In this document: positions 34,972-44,463 of the stretch, piece by piece
Layout: every line of letters starts with the position of its first letter
Numbering within the stretch: the first letter of the stretch is position 1
Assembly: GCA_041649015.1 (NCBI GenBank)
Contig: JBAZNU010000001.1
Span: 434,001-498,000 of the forward strand
From: Ignavibacteria bacterium
GTDB taxonomy: Bacteria > Bacteroidota > Ignavibacteria > Tepidaquicellales > Tepidaquicellaceae
Reading direction: 5' to 3'
DNA length: 64,000 nt
Translations under genes and position numbers: made by a program
Notes under the pieces: model-generated
The model's input: the letters and a program-made list of their open reading frames with translations, nothing else
The model's database searches: none
What the model was told of the DNA's origin: nothing

Positions 34972-36171
34972 ATGGATAAAATTAATTTAGTAAGTGAAAT
35001 ACGAGAACTTAAAAATCAACTATCATATTCAAAGAATATCGGTTTCTTTTTTGGAGCAGGAACATCATGTGCATTAGGTATTCCAAATGTTGAGCAACTC
35101 ACAATCGAAATTGAAGCAGCATTAATAGACGATTTTAAAACTCATTTTGGACTTATAAAAACTGATTTGATACCAGCAAAAGCCCCAAGAATTGTAAACA
35201 TTGAAGACATTCTAAATCATATCAGACGAATAAGAGAATTAACAGGAGAAGCAGCAGTAAAAAGTTATGCTGGAGTTAGCGGCGAGGCAGCAAAAAAACT
35301 TGACAAAGAAATTTGCACTAAAATATATAGCCTTATTTTGAAAAAAGAGAAAGTTGCCGACCTTGATACAACAAAGAAATTTTTTGCATGGCTTAGTATT
35401 CTAAAGGGAGAATTTTCAAAAGAAGTGTTTACAACTAACTACGATTTAATAATTGAGAAATCTATGGAGTCTAGCCAAATTCCTTACTTTGACGGTTTCG
35501 TTGGTGCTTATGAACCTTTCTTTTGGCAAGAGAGCATTGACAAGCTTGTTGGCAATAACGACCTAACAAAAAACTGGATTCGTCTTTGGAAAATTCACGG
35601 GTCTTTAAGTTGGTTTTGGAAGGAAGATGCAAAAGCAAAATCACCTAAAATTATTCGCATTGGAAAGGTTGAAAACATAGAAGATGAAAAAGGCGAATTG
35701 GTAATTTATCCATCAAAGGAAAAATATGATTCATCAAAAAAACAACCTTTCGTTGCTTACTTTGACAGATTAAAAAACTATCTCTTAAATGGGGAACTAC
35801 TTTTCATTTTTACAGGATATTCTTTTTCCGACCAACATATCAACGAAATTATCTTTAATTGCTTACGGCAAAATAACAGGTTATCAGCTTTAGTATTTTT
35901 CTTTAAAGACGAAGAGGTTGAGAACTTACATAACCTGACATCTTCTTATATGAATTTAAATGTATTCGGTCCGAAGAAAGCAATCATTAACGGCAACTTA
36001 AGTGAATGGGAGTTTTCTGAATTATCGGATTTCAAAAAGGACAAAAAGCAGTTTGATCATTTCTGGAATGAAGTTGACAGTAAACTGATTTTAGGAGATT
36101 TCAAAGCACTTGTGAATTTTTTCATTACCAATTCTGGAAAAAAAGGAGCAATTGAATCAATTGTAAAATGA
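34972..36171 (+). CDS. SIR2-domain defence protein (predicted NAD-consuming effector)
   Basis: 399 residues. The N-terminal SIR2 fold has the NAD-binding GAGTS at residues 28-32 (GFFFGAGTSCALGIP), TTNYD at 154-158 and a candidate catalytic His209 in KIHGSLSWFW; FTGYSFSDQHINEII is the late SIR2_2 motif. In SIR2-HerA defence pairs the SIR2 protein depletes NAD on phage infection. Its stop overlaps the herA-like start by four bases (ATGA), so expression is tightly coupled. It is encoded inside a type III restriction-modification operon. NADase activity is predicted from the family and not shown by sequence alone. Confidence 0.88.
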   Translation: MDKINLVSEIRELKNQLSYSKNIGFFFGAGTSCALGIPNVEQLTIEIEAALIDDFKTHFGLIKTDLIPAKAPRIVNIEDILNHIRRIRELTGEAAVKSYAGVSGEAAKKLDKEICTKIYSLILKKEKVADLDTTKKFFAWLSILKGEFSKEVFTTNYDLIIEKSMESSQIPYFDGFVGAYEPFFWQESIDKLVGNNDLTKNWIRLWKIHGSLSWFWKEDAKAKSPKIIRIGKVENIEDEKGELVIYPSKEKYDSSKKQPFVAYFDRLKNYLLNGELLFIFTGYSFSDQHINEIIFNCLRQNNRLSALVFFFKDEEVENLHNLTSSYMNLNVFGPKKAIINGNLSEWEFSELSDFKKDKKQFDHFWNEVDSKLILGDFKALVNFFITNSGKKGAIESIVK

Positions 36172-37937
36172 AAACAGATATAACATATTTAGGAAAAATC
36201 ATTCGTGTTGATTCAGGCACGGTTGAAGTTGAAGTTTCAAACGATATCCCTTCTGCTGCACCAATAATCAATGGACGATTATTCAAGATTGGACAGATTG
36301 GAACATTCGTAAAAATGCCTATCGGTAATATTACAATCTTTGGAATTGTATCTTCGGTAAGTAATACACCTAGCAAAGCAGACGAATCTCTCGTAAAATA
36401 TGATTATGGTTCACGATTTTTGTCCGTTCAACTTGTTGGTGAGAAAGTTGGCGATGATGATTTTGAAAAAGGAATAGGAACCTATCCGACCATCAACGAT
36501 GAAGTTCATTTGGTAATAGAGAAAGACCTATTTGACATTTATGGAAAGAAAGATGAAGGTTCTATAGAAATTGGAAAACATTCATCGTCAGAAAATCTTT
36601 CGGTTTATACCGACATACATAAGTTAGTTTTACGCCATTGTGCTATTCTTGGCTCAACTGGTAGTGGCAAATCTAATACAACAGTAAGCATTCTTAAGGC
36701 AATATTAAAAGACTATATTGGCTCGAGAATAATTTTAGTTGATCCACATGGAGAATACGCATCGGCCTTTCCTGATGCAAAGATATTTAAAATAAATGAT
36801 ACCACAAATCCTTTATTCATTCCTTTTTGGTTGATGAATTTTGATGAGTTAGCTTACTTTCTTGTTGGTGCAAAACCTTCGGACGACCAAAAAGTTGAAT
36901 ACAGAAAATTAAGGGAATTGATTTCTGATTTTAAGAAAGAAAATAATGTATTAGAATCAGGAACAATAAATAAAAATTATATTACAGCAGATTCACCGAT
37001 ACCTTTTAGTGCAAGAAAATTGTGGTGGGAAATGAACTGGTGGTTGAATGCTAGCTTTCCAACTACTAAAAAGGATGAACAGACAAAAGATAATGCTATT
37101 ATTGAAGACGAAGGAAATTGTGAACAATTAATAGGAGCTAAATTTACTTCACATTTGACTACTTCTAATAACAAGCCGCCACATGTTTCGCAACATAAAG
37201 AATATTATTCATACGAAAAGAAAATTCTAGCAAGGCTTAAGGATAGTCGTTTTGATTTCCTTTTTAATCCTGATGATTTTAAAGGAATAGTTGGAACAAA
37301 GGATTTACATAATCTTCTTAATGAGTGGATAGGCAGCAATAGTAAACTTGCGATCCTTGATTTAAGTGGTGTTCCTTTCGAAGTCTTAGATATTACTATT
37401 GGGTTAATAACGCGTTTCGTTTATGATAGCATGTTTTGGGGTAGAAATGAAAGTTATACGGGGAAGCAACGACCTCTTCTAATCGCTTATGAAGAAGCTC
37501 ATACATATCTGAATAAAAACGAAAATAATATTTATTCAAAACAGTCAGTTGAGCAAATATTTAAAGAAGGAAGAAAATTCGGTTTAGGAGCATTAATCAT
37601 ATCGCAAAGGCCGTCAGAAATATCTGAAACAATCTTAGCACAAGTTGGTACTTATATAGCATTGAGACTAACAAATTCAAACGACCAATCAATAGTAAAA
37701 TCTTCAGCACCAGATAACTTAAATAGTTTAATTGATTTACTTCCTGCTTTGAGGACAGGGGAAGCAATAGTTATTGGCGAATCAATAAAAATACCATCAA
37801 GGGTTAGAATTAAGTTAAATAATCCTCGACCAACAAGTGATGACCCTAATTTGGTTGAAGCATGGAAAAAAGCACATCCAGTTGATAAGGATAATTACAA
37901 AGCGGTAGTGATAAAAATTAGACAACAAAAATTATAA
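36168..37937 (+). CDS. HerA-like hexameric ATPase (DUF87), partner of SIR2
   Basis: 589 residues. An N-terminal HAS-barrel-like beta domain (~1-130, YLGKIIRVDSGTVEVEVS) is followed by a FtsK/HerA ATPase: Walker A GSTGSGKS at 162-169, then IILVDPHGEY with Asp192, a Walker B-type LLIAYEEAHTYL and FGLGALIISQRPSEI. HerA proteins form hexameric rings and, in defence systems, assemble with SIR2 or nuclease partners. The four-base overlap with the SIR2 gene supports a complex. An alternative housekeeping HerA role is unlikely, since no NurA-type nuclease is adjacent. Confidence 0.9.
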   Translation: MKTDITYLGKIIRVDSGTVEVEVSNDIPSAAPIINGRLFKIGQIGTFVKMPIGNITIFGIVSSVSNTPSKADESLVKYDYGSRFLSVQLVGEKVGDDDFEKGIGTYPTINDEVHLVIEKDLFDIYGKKDEGSIEIGKHSSSENLSVYTDIHKLVLRHCAILGSTGSGKSNTTVSILKAILKDYIGSRIILVDPHGEYASAFPDAKIFKINDTTNPLFIPFWLMNFDELAYFLVGAKPSDDQKVEYRKLRELISDFKKENNVLESGTINKNYITADSPIPFSARKLWWEMNWWLNASFPTTKKDEQTKDNAIIEDEGNCEQLIGAKFTSHLTTSNNKPPHVSQHKEYYSYEKKILARLKDSRFDFLFNPDDFKGIVGTKDLHNLLNEWIGSNSKLAILDLSGVPFEVLDITIGLITRFVYDSMFWGRNESYTGKQRPLLIAYEEAHTYLNKNENNIYSKQSVEQIFKEGRKFGLGALIISQRPSEISETILAQVGTYIALRLTNSNDQSIVKSSAPDNLNSLIDLLPALRTGEAIVIGESIKIPSRVRIKLNNPRPTSDDPNLVEAWKKAHPVDKDNYKAVVIKIRQQKL

Positions 37938-37941
37938 AAAT

Positions 37942-38154
37942 ATGGAAAGACAATTTGTAGAGTCAACTTTAGCAACGAGTGTAGGTTATGAACCTGATAC
38001 CTCAACACTTGAAATTGAATTCAAATCTACAGGGGCTGTTTGGCAATATTATGATGTTCCTGAAAGTGTTTTCAATGAATTGATGAATGGTTCAATTGGT
38101 AAATACTTTCTTGCGCATATTAAGGGACAATATACCGAATCGCAAGTAGGTTAA
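37942..38154 (+). CDS. KTSC-domain small protein
   Basis: 70 residues, almost entirely the KTSC domain: STLATSVGYEPDTSTLEIEF, then AVWQYYDVPESVFNELM and the closing SIGKYFLAHIKGQY. The family pattern is S-x-G-Y-(hydrophobic)-(Y/V)-x-x-VP ... S-x-G-x-(F/Y)-F. Molecular function is not established; the domain is also fused to lysyl-tRNA synthetase-like proteins and found near mobile genes. It starts 4 bases after the HerA gene and lies 35 bases before res, so it belongs to the operon. A small DNA- or RNA-binding or regulatory role is possible. Confidence 0.85.
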   Translation: MERQFVESTLATSVGYEPDTSTLEIEFKSTGAVWQYYDVPESVFNELMNGSIGKYFLAHIKGQYTESQVG

Positions 38155-38189
38155 AACTTTAATAATTTATGAAAAGTGTTTTAGTTTAA

Positions 38190-40883
38190 ATGAAACTTCA
38201 CTTTGACAGTAAACAGGAGTTTCAGTTAGAAGCAGTTAAAGCTGTAACTGATATTTTTGAGGGGCAGCCTTTAAGCAGTGGTGATTTTGAATTCTCTATT
38301 TCGCAGCAGGGTGCATTTCTTAATGAAAATGGATTCGGGAATAAATTAAATCTTACTGACGAACAATTACTCTTTAATCTGAATAATGTCCAGAAAATAA
38401 ATAATATTCAAGATTCAGATTCATTACTCAAATTAAAATATAAAGAAGCGAATGAAAATGGTCAAGAAGTAACAGTAACAACAAGGTTTCCGAATTTTTC
38501 TCTTGAAATGGAAACAGGAACAGGCAAAACTTATGTATATCTGCGAACAGTCTATGAACTAAATAAAATATACGGTTTTAAAAAATTTGTTATAGTTGTT
38601 CCTTCAATTGCTATTCGTGAGGGTGTATTGAAAAATCTGCAAATAACGGAAGAACATTTTCAAAACCTTTATGATAAAGTGCAGGTTACTTCAGATGTTT
38701 ATGACAGCAGAAAAGTATCTAACCTAAGAGGTTTTGCATCCGCAAATTCAATACAGATTTTAGTTATCAATATTGATTCTTTTGCGAAGGATTTAAATAT
38801 TATCAATAAACCAAACGATAAATTAACAGGTAAAAGACCAATCGAATTTATTCAAAGCACTAAGCCAATTGTTATTATGGATGAGCCGCAGAATATGGAA
38901 ACGGATAATCGTAAGAAAGCCATAGCAAGCTTAAATCCTCTTTGCACTTTGAGATATTCAGCCACTCATACAAATCTTTATAATTTAGTTTATTCACTTA
39001 ATCCTATAAAGGCATATGATTTAGGCTTGGTCAAGCAAATTGAAGTTGATTCGGTTATAAGTGAGAATGATTTTAATAGTCCTTATCTTCATTTAGAAAA
39101 CATAACACGCACAGGGAATGCAATAAAAGCGAAAATCAAAATTGACGTGTTAACAACTGATGGTATTAAAAGGAAATCTGTAACTTCAAGCGGAAGAAAT
39201 AATGATTTATTCAAGTTGTCTAAGGAAAATGAAAGATATGACGGTATAAAGATTCAAGAGTTCGATTATGGCAGTGAACAAATAGAATTGAATAATGGAA
39301 TAGTGTTGAAAAAAGGCGAAACGCAGGGCGGGATGAATGATGATATAATGAAATATATGATTAAGAAAACTATTGAAGAGCATATAAGGAAAGAAAAGAT
39401 TTATAAGGATAAAGGGATTAAGGTACTATCGTTGTTATTTATTGATAAAGTTAAGAATTACAGGGAATACGATGCTGATGGAAATCCATTAAAAGGTAAA
39501 TTCGCTGAATGGTTTGAAGAATTATTTCAGAATGAAATATCAAAACCATATTACAAAAATTTGCTTCCATATCCGGTCAACACAATTCACAATGGATATT
39601 TTTCTCAGGACAGCAAGGGAAGAGTTAAAGATACATTGGGCGAATCGCAAATTGACGATGATACATACAAGCTAATAATGCAGGATAAAGAAAAACTTCT
39701 TGATATAAATGTTCCTCTTCGGTTTATATTCAGCCATTCTGCATTACGCGAAGGTTGGGACAATCCTAATGTTTTTCAGATTTGTACATTGAATGAAACA
39801 AAATCAGAGATTAAAAAACGTCAAGAAATAGGAAGAGGATTACGCTTATCCATTAATCAAAACGGCGATAGAATATTTGATAGAAATATAAATAAACTTA
39901 CTGTAATTGCTAACGAAAGATATGAAGATTTCGCTAGAGAGCTGCAAAGAGAGATTCAAGAAGATTGCGGCGTAGATTTCACCGGAAGAATAAAAAATAA
40001 AAGCAAAAAGAAGAAAGTAAAATATCGAAAAGGTTTTGAAGCAGACCCAAAATTCCTGCAAATTTGGGAAAAGATTAATTATAAGACAAAGTATAATGTA
40101 AATTATGATACTGATAGTCTTATAACACTTGCGGCAAACGAAGTGAATAATATGGATGAGATTAAAAAACCAACTGTCAGGTCAACGAAAAGAAAAGTTT
40201 TGATTACAGATAAAGGTGTTGAGGGAATGCTGGTAAGTGATAGTGTTATTGAAGATAATTTACTTCAATTTGATATACCTGATGTGCTTGCTTATATTCA
40301 AAGTAAGACAGAATTAACGAGAAGTACGATATTGGAAATATTGAAACGATCGAAGCGATTGAATGAGGTTTTGATTAATCCCCAGATGTTTATGGATAAT
40401 GCTGTTTCAAAAATTAAAGAGATATTACATAAATTAATGATTGACGGTATTAAGTATGAGAAAATCGGCGGGAAAGTATATGAAATGAAACTTTTCGATG
40501 ATTCCGACTTTGAAATCTATCTCGATGATTTTACATTCAAGGTAAAGAATAGCGATAAGACGATATACGAAAACTATATTCCTCTTGATAGTGGTGTTGA
40601 GAATCAATTCGCAAAGGATTGTGAAAGCAGTGAGCAAATAGAGTTTTACTTTAAACTTCCTTACTGGTTTGAAATAAAAACTCCAATTGGAGGCTATCGT
40701 CCTGACTGGGCAGTTGTATTTAAAGATCAAAAGAAAATTTATTTTGTCGCTGAGACGAAATCAGCAGGACAGGAGCTTAGAGGCAGCGAAAAGCTGAAAA
40801 TAGAATGCGGGAAGGCGCATTTTAAAGATTTTAAAAATGTAGTTTATAAAAGAGTTTCAGCGGTTACAGATTTGAGTAAATGA
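38190..40883 (+). CDS. res: Type III restriction endonuclease subunit (Res)
   Basis: ATP-dependent translocase/endonuclease that cleaves unmodified DNA with Mod. 897 residues, normal size. SF2 helicase motifs: METGTGKTY (motif I, residues 108-115), IVIMDEPQNME (motif II, DEPQ 231-234), a motif III region near LRYSATH, FIFSHSALREGWDNPNVFQ and RQEIGRGLRL (motif VI, ~545). The C-terminal PDWAVVFKDQKKIYFVAETK (~838-857) fits the PD-(D/E)xK nuclease of Res subunits. It ends the five-gene operon. In most type III systems res directly follows mod; here three genes intervene. Confidence 0.93.
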   Translation: MKLHFDSKQEFQLEAVKAVTDIFEGQPLSSGDFEFSISQQGAFLNENGFGNKLNLTDEQLLFNLNNVQKINNIQDSDSLLKLKYKEANENGQEVTVTTRFPNFSLEMETGTGKTYVYLRTVYELNKIYGFKKFVIVVPSIAIREGVLKNLQITEEHFQNLYDKVQVTSDVYDSRKVSNLRGFASANSIQILVINIDSFAKDLNIINKPNDKLTGKRPIEFIQSTKPIVIMDEPQNMETDNRKKAIASLNPLCTLRYSATHTNLYNLVYSLNPIKAYDLGLVKQIEVDSVISENDFNSPYLHLENITRTGNAIKAKIKIDVLTTDGIKRKSVTSSGRNNDLFKLSKENERYDGIKIQEFDYGSEQIELNNGIVLKKGETQGGMNDDIMKYMIKKTIEEHIRKEKIYKDKGIKVLSLLFIDKVKNYREYDADGNPLKGKFAEWFEELFQNEISKPYYKNLLPYPVNTIHNGYFSQDSKGRVKDTLGESQIDDDTYKLIMQDKEKLLDINVPLRFIFSHSALREGWDNPNVFQICTLNETKSEIKKRQEIGRGLRLSINQNGDRIFDRNINKLTVIANERYEDFARELQREIQEDCGVDFTGRIKNKSKKKKVKYRKGFEADPKFLQIWEKINYKTKYNVNYDTDSLITLAANEVNNMDEIKKPTVRSTKRKVLITDKGVEGMLVSDSVIEDNLLQFDIPDVLAYIQSKTELTRSTILEILKRSKRLNEVLINPQMFMDNAVSKIKEILHKLMIDGIKYEKIGGKVYEMKLFDDSDFEIYLDDFTFKVKNSDKTIYENYIPLDSGVENQFAKDCESSEQIEFYFKLPYWFEIKTPIGGYRPDWAVVFKDQKKIYFVAETKSAGQELRGSEKLKIECGKAHFKDFKNVVYKRVSAVTDLSK

Positions 40884-41643
40884 ACATCCCCGCCGCAAGT
40901 AGCTAGATGTCTTGTCCTGATATTGGTTTATCGTTTTTAACAGTAAACCAAATGAAAAGATAAAAATAGTTTTTGGGGTAATTAAATGCATGGAGGAGAT
41001 AAATATTGTTTTATCTCCTCCTGCGGTTTCTGAATATTGTTTTTTCGGGATTACTCGAGAGTAATTGAAATGCGGAAGCTTGTAGATTTACTGCTGTTGT
41101 TTGATACGCTTAAACGATAGTCTTCTGATTCTTCGATGACACAATGAGAAAGGGGGAAGAGCGGTTGTTGGTTAATGGTTGTTAGTTGATAGCTCCAATA
41201 GCAAGTTTAAAGACAGGCCAGAAGTCAACGGCAATATTATTCTTGCTATTGGTTAAATATTAGTGAGTTTGAATTGGGCTAAAGCCCATGTTTTTGGGGT
41301 TTCTTAAATTATCCGTTGCCTAAAGGCGGGCCTAAAGGCGGGCCTAAAGGCAACGGCAAATTATTAGAGCAAAGATAATTTGAGGCTGTCATTGCCTAGA
41401 GGAGGGCAAAAAGGTAGACATAAAGGTAAGGGAAATGTTTTTGTTACTGCTTTTAATGTTATTGCTGCTATTGCGATTTATAATATAAAGCTAACTTTCT
41501 TGTTTGAGTGCTCAAGCTGGAAGCTTAAGTTACCCTCCTGCATTTGCTGCTATTGCGATTTATAATATAAGGCGAACTTTCTTGTTTGAGTGCTCAAGCT
41601 GGAAGCTTAAGTTACCCTCCTGCTTTTACTACTCTTGCTGCTT
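40884..41643. other. Intergenic region with short inverted and direct repeats
   Basis: 760 bases with no supported gene. CCGTTGCC (41313-41320) and GGCAACGG (41349-41356) flank two copies of TAAAGGCGGGCC, forming a long hairpin; a small TGGGCTAAAGCCCA hairpin precedes it. An ORF across 41380-41565 is made of the repeats. Confidence 0.55.
41464..41627. repeat. 82-bp tandem duplication
   Basis: Two adjacent copies (starting at 41464 and 41546) share GCTGCTATTGCGATTTATAA, CTTTCTTGTTTGAGTGCTCA and AGCTGGAAGCTTAAGTTACC with few differences. The last word recurs alone near 44396 in front of the secreted endonuclease-fold gene. Confidence 0.85.
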
Positions 41644-42309
41644 TTACTTGTCGTTATTGCTGATGGGTTCGGAGAATATGTGAAGGACTTCTTTGGATTT
41701 GGGGTTTATGACTGCGGCGGTGAGTTTTCTGCCGTAAACACAGCCGGTATCTATGTTGATGTAATGGTTTTCGATGTAGGATGCATCTATTATTGGTGAG
41801 TGCCCGAATACCTGAAACCAGTGAAGTTTCTTCGGGCGTCTTCTATTCCAGAGAACACTGTCGTCGAGGATTCCGCCCGCTATTCCTGCATGAGTTATAA
41901 CCGTATTTTCTATCTCTATCATTAAAGGCAGGTTCAGAAAGAATCCGTAATGCCCGTTTTGTTCAAGTTTGTCTTCAAAGTTTTTTAAGGGGTTGTACTC
42001 GTTAAAATCACCGTAACTTCTGATTGTTTCAAGTCCGCCGTTTGCCCGCCACATGTCAAATCCGAAGTTTATTGCCCCTGAGGGAGAAGATAAGTATCTG
42101 TTGATTGACGTTAACATCATTTCTTCATGGTTGCCTTTTACAGGGATTATATTTTTATCTATGCAAAACTGAACGACTGACTTTGAGTGTTTACCTCTGT
42201 CGATCAAGTCGCCCACGCTGTATATTTCTGAGGTATAGTTTTTTATCGTTCCGTAAAGGTTTTCGAGCGTGTGGTAACAACCGTGTATATCGCCTATGAC
42301 TGCTATCAT
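41644..42309 (-). CDS. Metallophosphatase of the PPP/ApaH-like group
   Basis: Calcineurin-fold phosphoesterase of 221 residues if started at ATG 42309 (MIAVIGDIHGC). A longer frame opens at 42393, but its first 28 residues are not family-like and would read through a palindrome, so the shorter start is preferred. Metal-ligand motifs are all present: GDIHG, GDLIDRG, KGNHEE and ITHAG, followed by VFGHSP. Such enzymes are bacterial PrpE/PphA-type protein phosphatases or diadenosine tetraphosphatases; the sequence does not decide between them. A perfect 19-nt palindrome lies 56 bases upstream of the start. Confidence 0.85.
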   Translation of the reverse strand: MIAVIGDIHGCYHTLENLYGTIKNYTSEIYSVGDLIDRGKHSKSVVQFCIDKNIIPVKGNHEEMMLTSINRYLSSPSGAINFGFDMWRANGGLETIRSYGDFNEYNPLKNFEDKLEQNGHYGFFLNLPLMIEIENTVITHAGIAGGILDDSVLWNRRRPKKLHWFQVFGHSPIIDASYIENHYINIDTGCVYGRKLTAAVINPKSKEVLHIFSEPISNNDK

Positions 42310-42365
42310 GTTAATTTGTTGTTTATAAATATAAACAAAATTATTCTTTGTTGTTCTGCATAAAT

Positions 42366-42384
42366 GTATCCTTTGAAAGGATAC
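42366..42384. promoter_or_regulatory. Perfect 19-nt palindrome upstream of the phosphatase gene
   Basis: GTATCCTTTGAAAGGATAC is fully symmetric about its centre (9-base arms). It lies 56 bases before the preferred start of the phosphatase gene and outside the neighbouring repeat array. Size and position fit a dimeric repressor site; no regulator gene is adjacent. Confidence 0.55.
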
Positions 42385-42429
42385 GGTTCTCATTTATCCA
42401 AAACGAGAGGAAAAAATATTAGATCAAAC

Positions 42430-43930
42430 AAAAGAACCTTTCTACCGCAGAGTTCCCAGGGGACGCAAAGAAAAGCAAGGGTCGCAGAGAAGAGATTGTA
42501 TTTATTGCTAAGAACAATTGAATAACAAAGAAATTTCTACCGCAAAGGTCGCAGAGGAAGCAGAGAAGAGCTTGTATTTATTGCTAAGAGCGATTGAATA
42601 ACTAAGAACTTTTTACCGCAAAGGTCGCAGAGAAGAGATTGTATTTATTGCTAAGAACAATTAAATAACAAAGAAGTTTTTACCGCAGAGTTCCCAGGGG
42701 ACGCAAAGAAGAGCAAGGATCGCAGAGAAGAGCTTGTATCTATTGCTAAGAGCAATTGAATAACAAAGATATTTTTACCGCAGAGTTCCCAGGGGACGCA
42801 AAGAAGAGCAAGGATCGCAGAGAAGAGCTTGTATCTATTGCTAAGAACAATTGAATAACAAAGAAATTTCTACCGCAAAGGTCGCAGAGGAAGCAGAGAA
42901 GAGATTGTATTTATTGCTAAGAGCAATTGAATAATAAATGAACTTTTTACTGCAGAGTTTTCTTTATTGCTAAGAACAATTGAATAACAAAGAAATTTCT
43001 ACCGCAAAGGTCGCAGAGGAAGCAGAGAAGAGATTGTATTTATTGCTAAGAACAATTGAATAATAAATGAACTTTTTACTGCAGAGTTTTCTTTATTGCT
43101 AAGAACAATTGAATAACAAAGAAATTTCTACCGCAGAGTTCCCAGAGGACGCAAAGAGGAACAAGGATCGAAGAGAAGAGCTTATATTTATTGCTAAGAG
43201 CGATTGAAAAACTAAGAACTTTTTACCGCAAAGGTGCAGAGGAAGCAGAGAAGAGATTGTATTTATTGCTAAGAGCAATTGGATAACAAAGAAGTTTTTA
43301 GCGCAGAGTGCTCAGAGGACGCAAAGTGGAGCAAGGGTCGCAGAGAAGAGATTGTATTTATTGATAAGAGCCATTGGATAGCAAAGAAATTTCTACCGCA
43401 AAGGTCGCAGAGGAAGCAATGAGGAGCAAGGATCGCAGAGTAAGCAGAGAAGAGCTTGTATCTATTGCTAAGAACAATTGAATAACTAAGAAATTTTTAC
43501 CGCAGAGTTCCCAGGGGACGCAAAGAAGAGCAAGGGTCGCAGAAAAGAGCTTGTATTTATTGCTAAGAGCAATTGAATAACAAAAGAAATTTTTACCGCA
43601 AAGGTCGCAGAGGAGGCAGAGAAGAGCTTGTATTTATAGCTAAGAGAAATTGAATAACAAAGAAATTTCTACCGCAAAGGTCGCAGAGGAAGCAGAGAAG
43701 AGATTGTATTTATTGCTAAGAGCAATTGGATAACAAAGAAGTTTTTAGCGCAGAGTGCTCAGAGGACGCAAAGTGGAGCAAGGGTCGCAGAGAAGAGATT
43801 GTATTTATTGCTAAGAACAATTGAATAATAAAAGAAGTTTTTAGCGCAGAGTGCTCAGAGGAAGCAGAGAAGAGATTGTATTTATAGCTAAGAGCAATTG
43901 GATAATAAAAGAACTTTTTACTGTACGAAG
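42430..43930. repeat. Long degenerate tandem repeat array, about 1.5 kb
   Basis: About twenty units built from a few words: TACCGCAAAGGTCGCAGAGG (or CCGCAGAGTTCCCAGGGGAC), AGCAGAGAAGAGCTTGTATT, TATTGCTAAGAGCAATTGAA and AACAAAGAAATTTCT. Unit starts at 42444, 42539, 42615, 42682, 42777 and 42872 give spacings of 95, 76, 67, 95 and 95 bases, so units differ by internal deletions. The region has no coding frame. The words are those of the dispersed family elsewhere in the window. Confidence 0.93.
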
Positions 43931-43982
43931 CGGGGTATGTTTCAAAACTAAAATTTTATGATAGAAGCTAGAAAGGAATATT

Positions 43983-44340
43983 GGTAATGGATTAGATTCC
44001 CGATAAAAACGTTCGGGAATGACAATCGGGGTTAGTATTGAAACGACAATCGGGGTTAGTATTGAAACGAACTTCGCGGTGACAAACCAGGAGCTAAAAA
44101 GAAATACCGGTAATGGATTAGATTCCCGATAAAAACGTTCGGGAATGACAATCGGGGTTAGTATTGAAACGAACTTCGCGGTGACAAACCAGGAGCTAAA
44201 AAGAAATACCGGTAATGGATTAGATTCCCGATAAAAACTTTCGGGAATGAAAATCGGGGTTAGTATTAAAATGAACTTCGCGGTGACAAACCAGAAGCTA
44301 GAAAGAAATACTGGTAATGGAGAAGATTCCCTGTAAAATC
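43983..44340. repeat. 102-bp tandem repeat with internal hairpins
   Basis: GGTAATGGATTAGATTCCCG recurs at 43983, 44109 and 44211, and a variant at 44313, giving spacings of 126, 102 and 102. The first unit carries an extra 24-base duplication (ACAATCGGGGTTAGTATTGA and following). Each full unit contains ATTCCCGA/TCGGGAAT arms that can fold. No gene. Confidence 0.9.
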
Positions 44341-44463
44341 ACCAGGGAATGACAAGATTTTTTTAACATAGAATGTATAAATATTCTTTTCGCAAGCTGG
44401 AAGCTTACGTTACCATAAGAGCAAATATGGAATAAATTTATATTTTATTGAAACTGTGCTGTT

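Noticed and set aside
34972..36171. Protein deacetylase (sirtuin) function for the SIR2 protein
   Set aside because: Zinc-binding Cys pairs of sirtuins are absent and the HerA partner overlaps it, favouring a defence-type SIR2.
42430..44340. Possible CRISPR array
   Set aside because: Units are contiguous, 67-126 bases long and degenerate, without short identical repeats separated by unique spacers, and no cas gene is present.
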